DNA of 64,000 bases from Ardenticatenales bacterium (GCA_020634795.1 JACKAZ010000010.1:62001-126000); one strand, 5' to 3'; positions 1-9,331 are shown, numbered from the stretch's first letter. Notes: a model not told the origin generated them from the letters alone. Program-made: numbers and translations.

Positions 1-1287
1 ATCAACAGCTTCAAAAGCGACGCCAACGTCTTCGAGATGCCGACCCGCACCGCGCTCGAAACGATGGACGGATCGTTGGCCGCCGACCACGCGGTCAATC
101 AGCGCGACCTGTTGATGATCGCGCCCACCATGTTTTTCGCCGACTACGGCTCCCATGTGCGTATCTTGGAAGAGTCCCTTTCCCTGCGCAACCTCGGTCA
201 CCGCCTGCGCATCCTCGCCTACCCCAACGGCAACGACATCGCGGGGCTAGAGGTGCGGCGCTGCCTCGGCGTCCCCTTCAACCGGCGCGTCGTGGTCGGC
301 TCCAGCCGCCACCGCTTCTATCTGGACACCATGCTCGCGCTGAAGAGCCTGAGCGAAGTGCTCCGCCACCCGCCAGAGCTGATTCACGCCCATCTGCACG
401 AAGGAGCGCTGATCGGCAGCGTGCTCGGCACACTGCGCCGCCGCCCGGTTCTCTTCGATTTTCAAGGCTCGCTAGTCGCCGAGATGCTCGATCACGGCTT
501 CCTGCGACCGGGGGGCAAGCGCGAACGGACCTTCCACCAGATCGAGCAGATCATCGACCGCTGGCCCAGCGCCATCATCACCAGCAGCAGCCACGCCGCC
601 GATCTGTTGATCAACAAGTTCAGCATTTCCAGTCGCAAGGTGTTTCCCATCTTGGATTCGGTCAACACCGACAGCTTCCGCCCACCACAGCCGGACGATA
701 GCCGGCGGCTGGCAGAATTGCGTCAGCGGCTCGACATTCCCGCCGATCGGACGTTGGTCGTCTATCTGGGTCTCTTGGCCGAACATCAGGGAACGACAGT
801 CCTGCTGGAAGCCGCCGCCCAGTTGCTGCAAAAACGACGCGACCTGCATTTCCTCATCATGGGCTTTCCCAACGAGCCACGCTATCGCGCGCTGGCGCAC
901 CAGCTCGGCATCACCGCACATGTCACCTTCACGGGCCGTGTCCCCTACGAACAGGCAGGCTTACATCTGCAGTTGGGCGATGTGGCGGTTGCCCCCAAGA
1001 TGAGCAGCACCGAAGGGTGCGGCAAGTTGCTGAACTACATGGCCGTGGGGCTGCCGACCGTGGCCTTCAACACGCCCGTCAGCAAGGAATATCTGGGCGA
1101 GCATGGCGTGTTTGCCCACGAGATGAGCAGCCGCGCCTTTGCCACGGCCCTCAGCGCCCTGTTGGCCGAGCCTTCCGCATGGCCCGACATGGGAAGGGCC
1201 TTGCGAAAGCGCGCCAAGCAGCGTTTCTCGTGGCAGGACGCGGGCCACCACATCAGCGAAATCTACGACATCATCTGCGATTCCTGA
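1..1287 (+). CDS. glycosyltransferase family 4 (group 1), 5' end outside window
   Basis: Likely a GT-B fold glycosyltransferase moving a sugar from a nucleotide donor to a lipid-linked or surface polysaccharide. The reading frame is open from base 1, so the ATG at 37 need not be the start and the protein may be longer than 416 residues. After it come an N-terminal Rossmann half (LLMIAPTMFFADYGSHVR, ELIHAHLHEG) and the C-terminal donor-binding half: VVYLGLLAEHQG, then FTGRVPYEQ, then the acidic segment SSTEGCGKLLNYMAVGLPTV. This last segment is the usual E-x7-E region of family 4, although the second Glu is not clear. Function as a glycosyltransferase is fairly secure from these motifs; the acceptor is unknown. 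No neighbouring polysaccharide gene is visible in this window. Confidence 0.8.
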   Translation: MNSFKSDANVFEMPTRTALETMDGSLAADHAVNQRDLLMIAPTMFFADYGSHVRILEESLSLRNLGHRLRILAYPNGNDIAGLEVRRCLGVPFNRRVVVGSSRHRFYLDTMLALKSLSEVLRHPPELIHAHLHEGALIGSVLGTLRRRPVLFDFQGSLVAEMLDHGFLRPGGKRERTFHQIEQIIDRWPSAIITSSSHAADLLINKFSISSRKVFPILDSVNTDSFRPPQPDDSRRLAELRQRLDIPADRTLVVYLGLLAEHQGTTVLLEAAAQLLQKRRDLHFLIMGFPNEPRYRALAHQLGITAHVTFTGRVPYEQAGLHLQLGDVAVAPKMSSTEGCGKLLNYMAVGLPTVAFNTPVSKEYLGEHGVFAHEMSSRAFATALSALLAEPSAWPDMGRALRKRAKQRFSWQDAGHHISEIYDIICDS

Positions 1288-1481
1288 CGGTCATTCCCTC
1301 CCAATTCGCCCCCTGCTTGTATACCAATAATCACTACGCACTACGCATTGCCGACGATCCAATTCATCTCCGCGCGGCGCAACTCATGTGAAACATACCC
1401 AAATTAACTCATGGCGCGTGAACAGCCTCACCTTGAGCAGTCGTGACGTTGCCCTGCCATGACGATCAGGGCATAAGCCCC

Positions 1482-1534
1482 GTAGCTCTCTATCTCTATC
1501 TCTATCTCTATCTCTATCTCTATCTCTCTATCTG
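1482..1534. repeat. CTATCT hexanucleotide microsatellite
   Basis: Seven or so near-perfect copies of CTCTAT/CTATCT in tandem, in noncoding DNA downstream of the glycosyltransferase. Confidence 0.9.
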
Positions 1535-1610
1535 CTCTCCCGCTGTCTGTCTATCGCCATGGAATGGTACATCATGACGGTGCGCCGCATAAAATAGTCC
1601 TATAGTACTA

Positions 1611-1735
1611 TTGATCAACCCCGCGCTCTCTGTTAATATGCCGCGTGGAAGATCTTTTGAGTAATCTCTCAATCAAGGTCTTGGGAAGCAATCTGTTGCT
1701 AGGGGATGGGCGACAGATTGCTTCTTTTCTTTTGG
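1611..1735 (+). ncRNA. candidate small RNA with own promoter and terminator
   Basis: A sigma-70-like promoter is visible: TTGATC at 1611-1616, 17 bases, then TAATAT at 1634-1639. The predicted start is near 1646. About 40 bases on, a 12-bp perfect hairpin (arms 1685-1696 and 1713-1724, GAAGCAATCTGT and its complement) is followed by TTTTCTTTT, an intrinsic terminator. The predicted transcript is about 85-90 nt, with a weaker upstream hairpin (AAGATCTTTTGAG against CTCAATCAAGGTCTT). There is no ORF with a ribosome site inside. Seen: promoter and terminator. Inferred: an sRNA; it could instead be an attenuated leader. Confidence 0.45.
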
Positions 1736-1782
1736 CTGTGTTTCAAATCAGTTATCGCTGGCGATCTGTGGTACCTCATCGC

Positions 1783-1883
1783 GAGATGGAGAGTAACGTT
1801 GATATTGCTCTGTAACTACAACGCAGGGCAACGTGTCCGATTCGCGATGCGCGATGGCACCACCCACTCGAATAAACAGACCC
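1783..1883. repeat. dispersed ~100-bp repeat, copy 1
   Basis: Starts GAGATGGAGAGTAACGTTG and ends AAACAGACCC. It matches 25402-25514 with a few substitutions and a small insertion. Both copies are intergenic and contain GCGATGGCACCACCCACT. No terminal inverted repeat is evident. Confidence 0.75.
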
Positions 1884-2196
1884 TTTTCTTTTGGTACGGA
1901 GTATCGGGTAGGCTAGGACCGAGCACCCGTTGACCTTTCGCCGTTTTGGTCAATGGCCCAGCCCACGCCGTCAGGCACGGCAGCCCCCTACATGGTGGGA
2001 TGTATCATCCTCATCAACCGGGGTAGCGTTGTATCAGGCGCTGGATTGCGGGCGCCGCTGCGTTCTGCGTTGACCGCTCTGCGTTGCCCCTCTTTCCTCT
2101 TTCCTCTTTCCTCTCTATAATTCCCAGTCGTCTGAGCCTTCCAATCGGTGCGGGGGCTTTTTTTATGCCCAGAGGCGTGGGCAAGAGGGAACAAAG

Positions 2197-3267
2197 ATGA
2201 TTGAGAAGGTGGCCGCCGTGGCGGCCCGCTATGAAGAACTGAACCGGATCATGGCCGACCCAGCGGTCGCGACCGATCCCGATCTGATCCGCGAATATGC
2301 CCAAGAGCAATCCGACATCAGCGATCTTTACCGTGCCTACCAGCGCTACCAGCAGGTCAAGGCCGAGTTGGACGACATCGCGCTGATGCTGGAGGAAGAG
2401 GGCGAGAGTGAATTACGCGACTTCGCGGAATCGGAACAGCAGGCGCTGCGCGACGAACAACAAGCGCTGCGCGACGAGTTGCGCGTGCTGCTGCTGCCCA
2501 AGGACCCCAACGACAACAAGAATGTCATCGTGGAGATTCGGGCGGGCGCGGGTGGCGACGAAGCGGGCCTCTTTGCGGCCGATCTCTTCCGCATGTATAG
2601 CCGCTATGCCGAGGGCAACCGCTGGAAGGTCGACATCCTCTCTTCCAACGAGTCGGGGATCGGCGGCTACAAGGAGATCATTTTCGAGGTGGCGGGGCAG
2701 GGCGCCTATAGTCGTCTGAAATACGAGAGCGGGGTGCACCGCGTCCAGCGTGTCCCCACCACCGAATCGCAGGGGCGCATCCACACCTCCACCGCCACCG
2801 TCGTCGTCATGCCCGAACAGGAAGAGGTCGATATCGAGATCAATGACAACGATCTGCGCATCGATGTCTATCGCTCCAGCGGCCATGGCGGTCAATCGGT
2901 CAACACCACCGACTCTGCGGTCCGCATCACCCACCTGCCGAGCGGCATCGTCGTGACCTGTCAGGACGAAAAGTCGCAGCTCAAGAACAAGATCAAGGCG
3001 ATGGCTGTGCTACGCGCGCGGCTCTACGACATGGAGCAGCAGAAGCGTGACGCCGAGTTGGGAGCGGCCCGCCGTTCGCAGGTGCAGACGGGGGATCGCT
3101 CCGAGAAGATTCGCACCTACAACTTCCCCCAAAGCCGTGTCACCGATCACCGGATCAACATGACGACCTATCAGCTCGATTCGGTCCTCGGCGGCGACCT
3201 CGGCGACTACATCGACGCACTGGCCACCACCGAACAGGCCGAGCGGCTGGCCGAGCTGGAGGGGTAA
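2197..3267 (+). CDS. prfA: peptide chain release factor 1
   Basis: Class I release factor that reads UAA and UAG in the ribosomal A site and triggers hydrolysis of peptidyl-tRNA. The 356-residue length is normal. The helical domain 1 occupies roughly residues 1-105. The anticodon-like PxT motif is PTT at 187-189 (PAT in E. coli), inside GVHRVQRVPTTESQGRIHTS, which marks RF1 rather than RF2. The catalytic GGQ loop is at residues 231-233 (SSGHGGQSVNTTDS). The ATG at 2197 lies behind GAGGGAACAAAG, an acceptable ribosome site. No prmC methyltransferase gene follows, although the GGQ glutamine is normally methylated by it. Confidence 0.97.
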   Translation: MIEKVAAVAARYEELNRIMADPAVATDPDLIREYAQEQSDISDLYRAYQRYQQVKAELDDIALMLEEEGESELRDFAESEQQALRDEQQALRDELRVLLLPKDPNDNKNVIVEIRAGAGGDEAGLFAADLFRMYSRYAEGNRWKVDILSSNESGIGGYKEIIFEVAGQGAYSRLKYESGVHRVQRVPTTESQGRIHTSTATVVVMPEQEEVDIEINDNDLRIDVYRSSGHGGQSVNTTDSAVRITHLPSGIVVTCQDEKSQLKNKIKAMAVLRARLYDMEQQKRDAELGAARRSQVQTGDRSEKIRTYNFPQSRVTDHRINMTTYQLDSVLGGDLGDYIDALATTEQAERLAELEG

Positions 3268-3567
3268 GGTGTGGGGGTGTGAGGGTGTGGGGGTGTGAGG
3301 GTGTATGGGTGAGCAGGAGCTGAGGGGAAGCGCCGCATGTTCGTTGCAAAGGCGATGCAGTAGCAAGGGGTCAATGCACCATGCGCCATGCGCCGTGGGG
3401 TGTGGGCACTGCAAAAGCAACGAAATTAGCCACGTGCCCATTAACCATTAACCATTAACCATTGACCACTAACCATTGACCATTAACCATTGACCATTCT
3501 TCACTCCCCGATTTGTTGAGGGAGACCAAGCAACACGATCCCAGAGAGAAGCTCAGGAGCAGAAACA
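3268..3567. repeat. intergenic simple repeats (GTGTGGGG and CCATTAA types)
   Basis: Just after prfA comes a GTGTGGGGGTGTGAGG tract (3269-3307). Then at 3438-3495 there are about seven copies of the 7-mer CCATTAA/CCATTGA. No gene is seen; the stretch ends in the leader of the SDR gene. Confidence 0.85.
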
Positions 3568-4272
3568 ATGAGCGCATCCCCCGTCGCCATCGTCACCGCG
3601 GCAGGCAGCGGCATGGGCGCGGCCATTGCCCGCGAATTGGCCGCGACTGGCTACGATTTGGCCCTGCTTTCCCCCAGCGGGTCCGCCGCGCAGCTCGCTG
3701 ACCAGCTCGGTGGCCTCGGCGTGACCGGCTCGGTCATGGCCACGGAAGATCTCAGCGCACTCGTCGATCAAACCATGGCACGCTATGGGCGGATCGACGC
3801 GCTGGTTAACAACACCGGCCATCCGCCCAAGGGCGAGCTGCTCTCGCTCAGCGACGACCAATGGCACACCGGCCTCGACCTCGTGATGCTGAACGTGGTG
3901 CGGTTGGCGCGGCTCGTCACCCCCATCATGCAGGCGCAGGGGGGCGGGGCCATCGTCAACATCTCTACGTTCGCTGCCTTCGAGCCGGACGGCAGCTTTC
4001 CGATCTCCGGCGCGATGCGAGCTGCGCTCGGTCACTTCACCAAGCTCTACGCCGACCGCTACGCCGCCGACGGCATTCGCATGAACTGTGTTCTGCCCGG
4101 CTTCATCGACAGCTATCCCGAATCCGAGGCGCTCGTGGCGCGCATCCCCATGGGCCGCTTCGGCCAGGTCGGGGAGATCGCCCAAACGGTCCGTTTCCTC
4201 CTTTCCGAAGCGGCGGGCTACATCACCGGCCAAAATATCCGCGTCGATGGTGGCATTACGAAGTCGGTGTAA
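3568..4272 (+). CDS. SDR family protein with atypical active site
   Basis: Short-chain dehydrogenase/reductase fold, 234 residues. The nucleotide-binding motif TAAGSGMG is at residues 10-17, the structural NNTG near 80, the catalytic Ser region VNISTFAAF near 133, and the C-terminal GQNIRVDGGITKSV is typical of FabG-like SDRs. The usual catalytic YxxxK is missing: by alignment on the following AAL, Ser147 and Arg151 (SGAMR) stand where Tyr and Lys belong. A subgroup of SDRs with this altered site is known, so the gene is probably intact, but its reaction cannot be inferred. Substrate unknown; a non-reductase or binding role is possible. Confidence 0.8.
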   Translation: MSASPVAIVTAAGSGMGAAIARELAATGYDLALLSPSGSAAQLADQLGGLGVTGSVMATEDLSALVDQTMARYGRIDALVNNTGHPPKGELLSLSDDQWHTGLDLVMLNVVRLARLVTPIMQAQGGGAIVNISTFAAFEPDGSFPISGAMRAALGHFTKLYADRYAADGIRMNCVLPGFIDSYPESEALVARIPMGRFGQVGEIAQTVRFLLSEAAGYITGQNIRVDGGITKSV

Positions 4273-4318
4273 GGGGCATGGGGCAACGATGGCGACCTGC
4301 CGTCTCGTCTCAAAAACT

Positions 4319-4391
4319 AGGGGAGCTAGGGGAGCTGGGGGAGCTAGGGGAGCTAGGGGGGCTAGGGGAGCTGGGGGAGCTGGGGGAGCTG
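4319..4391. repeat. GGGGAGCTA/GGGGAGCTG minisatellite
   Basis: About eight tandem units of 9 bases, GGGAGCTAG or GGGAGCTGG. A related tract occurs at 50972-51010 downstream of comEC. Confidence 0.9.
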
Positions 4392-4545
4392 GGCTTACAA
4401 GGATAGGTTGACAAGGTGGACAACGTCGCTATGGCGATGTAAGGTCTTTCCGTTCGGGCATTTTCGAACCCCCCAACGAATTTGAGGGGTGAAGACAACG
4501 GTTATGACGTCATGGCGTGGCAGAGATAGAGCCGCCTCCGCCGCA

Positions 4546-4569
4546 GGGACGACCACGGCGGGTCGTCCC
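4546..4569. repeat. GGGACGACC inverted repeat
   Basis: Arms GGGACGACC (4546-4554) and GGTCGTCCC (4561-4569) with a 6-base loop. The same core is repeated several times in the 22.4-23.4 kb repeat block. Confidence 0.7.
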
Positions 4570-4718
4570 TACACGCGGGTGCGGATATGTCCATCCCTCA
4601 AGGTAAGGTCGGGCCGCCGTGCTCGACCGCGTGGGTCGTCGTGCGACAGACACCCTTCATACCAATGATTCCGATTGAATGGGCTTTGCCATCGCCAAAA
4701 TCAGCGAACCGAGAGCGT

Positions 4719-4849
4719 ATAGATGACAGACGACAGATGTCAGACCACAGCGATTTTACAGGGCCTTGCCGTAGTCTGACGTCTGATGTCTGATGTCTGA
4801 CGTCTGATATCTCTCTAAAGAGAATCGCCCATCCATCATTTGACCCTTG
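4719..4849. repeat. dispersed ~130-bp repeat, copy 1
   Basis: Contains GATGACAGACGACAGATGTC, then CGATTTTACAGGGCCTTGCC and several GTCTGATGTCTGA units, ending CATCATTTGACCCTTG. It recurs at 12152-12273 with about 90 per cent identity by eye. Confidence 0.8.
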
Positions 4850-4856
4850 ACAGAGT

Positions 4857-5003
4857 ACTAGTACATGTGGGCGTAAGTAAAGCTAGGGCTCCCGCAATGC
4901 CGTACGTTCCCCCTCTCCTGATGTTCGGGAGAGGGGGTGCCGCGCAGCGGCGGGGGAGAGGGCCACACCAACTATTGCCGTATTTAAGCCCGTCTGTACT
5001 AGT
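4857..5003. mobile_element. MITE-like element, copy 1 (ACTAGTACA ends)
   Basis: 147 bp. The left end ACTAGTACATGTGGGC and right end GCCCGTCTGTACTAGT are imperfect inverted repeats, 13 of 16 positions matching. The interior has a CCCTCTCC...GGAGAGGG palindrome and no ORF. A second copy with the same ends lies at 41922-42124. Non-autonomous; the source transposase is not identified. Confidence 0.6.
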
Positions 5004-5077
5004 ACACCACCTGCCTTTCACCTTGTCCCCGTCAACAGGCTTTTCATCGAAACCCTTCCCACACATCGGAACGCCCC

Positions 5078-6256
5078 ATGACCACCTCCCACGACATCAT
5101 CATCATCGGCGGCGGCGTGATGGGCAGCGCCATCGCCACCTATCTGCTCCGCGACGACCCGTCGCTCGACCTTGTGGTCGTTGAACGGGAGCCGAGCTAC
5201 GAACGTGCGTCGACCACCCTTTCCGATGGCAACACCCGCATCCAGTTCAATATCAAAGAGAACATTCAGATCTCGCTCTATGGGCTGGACGTGCTGGCCA
5301 CCTTCGCGGAGGAGATGGCGGTCGAGGGGCAGCGCCCCGACGTCGGCTTCCGGCGACAGGGCAATCTTTTTTTGGTGGACGAAGCGGGCGAAGAGGAAGC
5401 GCGTGAGGCATTGGCCCTTCAGCGCTCGCTCGGGGGCGAGGTGTCGTGGCTGAGCGCCGACGAGTTGCCGCAGCACTACCCGCTGTTGGATGGGTCGGGC
5501 TTCGTGGGGGGCACGCTGGGCCACCAAGATGGCACCATGTCGCCGCTGGCGCTGTTGCTCGCCTATCGCAACAAGGCGATCAGCCTTGGGGCGAGCTATC
5601 TCAAGGCCGAAGTCGACAGGCCGTTGGCCGAGGCGGGGCGTATCAGAGGGGTGAGCCTCAAGGATAGGACGGTATTGAGCGCGCCGGTCGTCGTCAACGC
5701 AGCGGGCGCGTGGGCCGCGCAACTGGCGGAACGGGTCGGCGTGATGCTCCCCGTCGCGCCGATTAAGCGCCAAGTCACCATTTTCAACAGCCCTGTTGCG
5801 GTCGACGGCGTGCTACCGCTGCTCTTCTTCCCCTCCGGCCTGTACGTGGTTCACGAGCGACAGGGCACCTTCACCTGTGGCCGCTCTTTCGCGGACGATC
5901 CGCACACGTTGGACGACTTTTCGTGGGAGCGAAAGCGCTTCGAACAGCGGCTCTGGCCAGAGCTGGCCGAAGCCATCCCCGCCTTCGACCGATTGAAGGT
6001 CAACTCGGGGTGGGCCGGGCTATACGCGGTCAACACCTTGGACGGCAACGCCATTCTCGGCGAATGGCCCCTGCTGAAGGGCTTCTATTTGGCCAACGGC
6101 TTTTCCGGCCACGGCTTCCAGCAATGCCACGCCGTGGGTCGCTACATCGCCGAACTGATCCTCGACCGATCCCCTGCGCTCGACCTCTCGATCTTCTCCC
6201 CACAACGCATCCTCGACAATACGCCCGTTTTTGAGAGCAAACGGCGGATCATCTAG
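5078..6256 (+). CDS. FAD-dependent oxidoreductase (DAO family)
   Basis: 392-residue flavoprotein of the D-amino acid oxidase/sarcosine oxidase superfamily, expected to oxidise the C-N bond of a small secondary amine or amino acid. The FAD-binding Rossmann motif IIGGGVMGSAIATYL is at residues 9-23. A second FAD-contact segment is VVVNAAGAWAAQLAERVGV. The C-terminal GLYAVNTLDGNAILGEW and LANGFSGHGFQQCHAVGRYI match the end of the family and complete the FAD site. No partner subunits of heterotetrameric sarcosine oxidase are adjacent, so it is probably monomeric. Substrate unknown. Confidence 0.88.
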   Translation: MTTSHDIIIIGGGVMGSAIATYLLRDDPSLDLVVVEREPSYERASTTLSDGNTRIQFNIKENIQISLYGLDVLATFAEEMAVEGQRPDVGFRRQGNLFLVDEAGEEEAREALALQRSLGGEVSWLSADELPQHYPLLDGSGFVGGTLGHQDGTMSPLALLLAYRNKAISLGASYLKAEVDRPLAEAGRIRGVSLKDRTVLSAPVVVNAAGAWAAQLAERVGVMLPVAPIKRQVTIFNSPVAVDGVLPLLFFPSGLYVVHERQGTFTCGRSFADDPHTLDDFSWERKRFEQRLWPELAEAIPAFDRLKVNSGWAGLYAVNTLDGNAILGEWPLLKGFYLANGFSGHGFQQCHAVGRYIAELILDRSPALDLSIFSPQRILDNTPVFESKRRII

Positions 6257-6423
6257 CACCCACGCTAACCCGGCGGCCCCGGCGTCGCCGGTCGCCGTCC
6301 TCATCCTACGCAACCGCCAACGGCCTTGCCATGCCGTCGCACGGCCTCCGACGGCGCACCGCGACGGCCAATGGCGTTGTGGGGCCGTGGTTCTTCTGCG
6401 TCGGCTGCTGTGGCAACAAAAAA

Positions 6424-6450
6424 CGAGGGCGATCACTAGGATCGCCCTCG
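6424..6450 (-). terminator. intrinsic terminator of the Asp-box gene
   Basis: Perfect 10-bp hairpin CGAGGGCGAT / ATCGCCCTCG with a 7-base loop. On the minus strand it is followed by TTTTTTGTTG. It lies 32 bases past the stop of the 949-residue protein. Confidence 0.9.
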
Positions 6451-6481
6451 AAGCGGTCAGTCTACGCAGCGTCGTTGCCGA

Positions 6482-9331
6482 CTATTGCTGCTGGCGGCGG
6501 CGCTTGCCCACCCATGCGAGGGCGGCAATGCTCGTTAGGCCAGCCAGCGACAGGAGAAGCCACGGGGTGGCGGAGCCACTGGTGGACAGATCGCTCAGGG
6601 TGACGCTGGTCGGGATCGGCTCGGAGGGCAGCGGCCAAGCATAGGCGCCGCGCGAGCGCGTGAAGAGCGCCAGCGTGGTGTAGCCCATGTCGACCGTCAT
6701 ATCCCAGATCATCACGTTCGGTACACCGGCGGTGAAGTGGAACCATTCCGGTTCCGCCGCGCTGATGTCGTTGGTGAAGTAGAGACCCCAGTCCGTACCG
6801 GCGAAGACCTGCACGGGATAGTTGGGGTTGACCATGATCGAGTCGACCGGAATGTTCGGCAGGTTACCGGACTTGTTGGCCCAGGTGAAGCTGCTGCAAT
6901 CCGCATTACAGGTCACTTCGAAGACGTGACCCGGCGTGGCGGGAGTGTTCTGGTCGAAGCCACCGACGGCGGCGTAGCCGATGGTCGGCGTGGTCGCGTG
7001 CGTCACCACGTCCAAGATCGGGCGGTTCGGCAGCACCGTGTTGCCACCCGTCACGTTGACCCAAGTCGCCGTGTTGGCGGTTCCGCTGTTCAGGTTGAAG
7101 CCGTACTGAACGTTACCGTCATTCGTACCGACGATGGCGATCGTGGAATCGGTGAAGGAATGGGCGAGTTGGTTGATGATCGAGCGATCCTCCAACGTCC
7201 CCTTCGTCAGGTCGGGGCTGTTGACGTACCAAGACGAGCCCGGGATACCCCCGGTGATCGATTCCCAGACGCGATAGCTACCCGCGATCAGCTTTTCACA
7301 GGTGCCACTCGGGCAATCCCACTTGTACATCGTATAGGGGAAGATGAAGCCACGGCGATCCCCCGACCATCCGCCCGTGATCGGCAGCAACGAGCCGAAT
7401 GGGCCGGAGACCGAGACGCGAATGTTCCCGTTTTGGCTTTCCTGATACCAGCGCTCCTCCTGCATCGGCTCGATGAGGGCGTACATCCCGTCACCCCCAT
7501 TGCGCACCTGCCATTGGTCCGCCATCGGCATGCCGGAATTCCAGACACGGACGGATGAGCCGTTGTCCTGCGCACCCGCATTGATACCCGGCTCGGCAGC
7601 GGTGGCGAAGTTGGCGGTGATGTCCCCCGAGTAGAACTCGATGGTCGGCAGGGTGTTGTTCATCTGGACGAAGTCGGTATCTTGCAGGTTCGCTTGCGTC
7701 GCTTTGTCGGTGAAGTAGATGCCACCGTCACTGACTGCTAGCAGGTAGTCGGGGTTGTTCGGATAGAAGGTAACTTCGTGGTGGTCGACGTGGATCACGT
7801 CACCGCCGGTGTAGCCACAGGAGATATCGATCGGCGTCGCGCCGCCATCGGTGGAACGCCAGAGATCGATCGTGTCGAAGAAGATCAGGTTCGGATCGGT
7901 CGGCGAGACGGCGATCCCTTGGTCGTACCAGTTCTGGGTGTAGTCATCCCCACAACTGAAGGCGCCGAGTTGGTCCGGACCCGACATCTTGGTCCACGTG
8001 GCGCCGTTGTCCGTCGTGCGCCAGATCCCCAATTGCCCGTGCGTGTTGCCGAAGACGGCCTGCACTTGCGCATACATCACGCTGGGGTTGCTGGGGGCGA
8101 AGGCCATGTCGATGCGACCCAGCGGGTTCGGGTTCGTCCCGTTGGCAGGGTTACCGCTGCCCGTATAGGCGGGCCAGCCGTTGTCGGGGCGCGATACCAG
8201 TTGCCAGTCCCCCACAGCGGGACAGCCACTGGTCGGCATTGCGGTCATGTAGATTCCGTTGGCCCCGTTTTGGTCGAGATCTTGTTGTACCTGCGTCACC
8301 GTGCCACGGGTCCCGATGCCTACCACCAGCTCGGACGGGCCGCCGGTCGCATTCGGCTTAATCAGCATGGCCGTCACGTCATGGCGCTGGCTGTCGAAGG
8401 GGTTGGTGCGGCAGGCCTCGGTCCACGTTTCACCACCGTCGTAAGAAAAATGCACACCGGTTTTGGTGCCGACCACAACGGTGTCGCTGTTGGCGGGATC
8501 GACTTCGACCTGGCCGATCGCCTGGTATTGCGGGAAGCCCCCGGCCAGTGCCGGCGGATAGATCATGGTGAAGACGTCCTCACCCTTCACGTCCCACGTC
8601 GTCCCCCCATCGCTCGTCTTCAGCAAACCATAGCTACCGAAGGAATACGAGCCAAAGCGGAGGTCGCCCGTGCCAGCATAAATGACGTCGGGATTGTTGG
8701 GATCCATCTCCAAATCGCCGATAGCGATGTTAGGAATATCGACCGCATCCGAAACCGCTTCCCAAACCGTGTCGACCGAACAACAGTTGGTCGTCTTCCA
8801 GACACCACCGCCGTCAGAGGCCACATAGGCGATGCTGGGATCGGTCGGATGGAAAAGCGCGTCGTTGGCGCGACCCGCGACGATCCCGTAGTTGTAGCAG
8901 CTCGCACAACCATCAGACTGGAGCGGCTTGGGGCCGAGCGAGGTAAATTGCGTCGGGTCGAGGGTCAGCGGGGAGTTAACGGCATCGGGATCGTAAGTGA
9001 CGCGACCCGCCGGGATGCCCTTCGGCGAATCGATCATTTGTTGGCGCGCTTCAACCAGCCATCGGCCGTCGAAATTGCCCGTCGGATAAGTGTAACGGTG
9101 AGCGTAGTAACCTTCCATGTCGATCTGGGCGGCAGCCTCTTCGGCCAATTCTGCCTCTACCGGATCCTCGAAGGAAGCGAGATATTGCGCTTCTTCCACC
9201 AACTCACTCTGGACACGGGCCTCGCGGGCCCGTTGATCCATAGCGCCGCGCGAGGCGGGTTGGAAGAGCAGCCAGCCGCCAAGACCGACAACGGCTACGG
9301 CTAAAAGAAGTGCGAACAACCGTTTCTGCAT
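6482..9331 (-). CDS. secreted Asp-box (sialidase-like) beta-propeller protein, C-terminally anchored
   Basis: 949 residues from the ATG at 9331, which has GGAGGG five bases upstream; the frame stays open further upstream but that part looks noncoding. A signal peptide MQKRLFALLLAVAVVGLGG begins the protein. Several Asp-box repeats (S/T-x-D-x-G-x-T-W) are visible: TSDGGTTW, SYDGGETW, TTDNGATW, STDGGATP. These build a propeller like that of exo-sialidases, VPS10 and photosystem assembly factors. The tail has a transmembrane segment, PWLLLSLAGLTSIAALAWVG, followed by KRRRQQQ, a surface anchor. Sialidase catalytic residues cannot be placed, so an adhesive or glycan-binding role is as likely as hydrolysis. 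Followed by a strong terminator, so probably monocistronic. Confidence 0.85.
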   Translation of the reverse strand: MQKRLFALLLAVAVVGLGGWLLFQPASRGAMDQRAREARVQSELVEEAQYLASFEDPVEAELAEEAAAQIDMEGYYAHRYTYPTGNFDGRWLVEARQQMIDSPKGIPAGRVTYDPDAVNSPLTLDPTQFTSLGPKPLQSDGCASCYNYGIVAGRANDALFHPTDPSIAYVASDGGGVWKTTNCCSVDTVWEAVSDAVDIPNIAIGDLEMDPNNPDVIYAGTGDLRFGSYSFGSYGLLKTSDGGTTWDVKGEDVFTMIYPPALAGGFPQYQAIGQVEVDPANSDTVVVGTKTGVHFSYDGGETWTEACRTNPFDSQRHDVTAMLIKPNATGGPSELVVGIGTRGTVTQVQQDLDQNGANGIYMTAMPTSGCPAVGDWQLVSRPDNGWPAYTGSGNPANGTNPNPLGRIDMAFAPSNPSVMYAQVQAVFGNTHGQLGIWRTTDNGATWTKMSGPDQLGAFSCGDDYTQNWYDQGIAVSPTDPNLIFFDTIDLWRSTDGGATPIDISCGYTGGDVIHVDHHEVTFYPNNPDYLLAVSDGGIYFTDKATQANLQDTDFVQMNNTLPTIEFYSGDITANFATAAEPGINAGAQDNGSSVRVWNSGMPMADQWQVRNGGDGMYALIEPMQEERWYQESQNGNIRVSVSGPFGSLLPITGGWSGDRRGFIFPYTMYKWDCPSGTCEKLIAGSYRVWESITGGIPGSSWYVNSPDLTKGTLEDRSIINQLAHSFTDSTIAIVGTNDGNVQYGFNLNSGTANTATWVNVTGGNTVLPNRPILDVVTHATTPTIGYAAVGGFDQNTPATPGHVFEVTCNADCSSFTWANKSGNLPNIPVDSIMVNPNYPVQVFAGTDWGLYFTNDISAAEPEWFHFTAGVPNVMIWDMTVDMGYTTLALFTRSRGAYAWPLPSEPIPTSVTLSDLSTSGSATPWLLLSLAGLTSIAALAWVGKRRRQQQ

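Larger units (their letters stand above)
1288..2196. other. intergenic region with microsatellite, candidate sRNA and dispersed repeat
   Basis: No convincing protein gene. It holds a (CTATCT)n tract at about 1482-1531, a promoter/terminator pair defining a possible small RNA (1611-1735), a 100-bp sequence that recurs at 25402-25514, and a short pyrimidine repeat (CTCTTTCCTCTTTC) just upstream of prfA. Confidence 0.6.
4273..5077. other. intergenic region packed with repeats and a MITE-like element
   Basis: No gene is seen. In order: a GGGGAGCTA minisatellite (4319-4391), a GGGACGACC hairpin (4546-4569), a roughly 130-bp dispersed repeat (4719-4849), and a small element with terminal inverted repeats (4857-5003). 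Confidence 0.7.

Noticed and set aside
6737..9304. Long open frames antisense to the Asp-box gene
   Set aside because: Basic, motif-free composition and overlap with a well-supported gene; shadow of codon bias.
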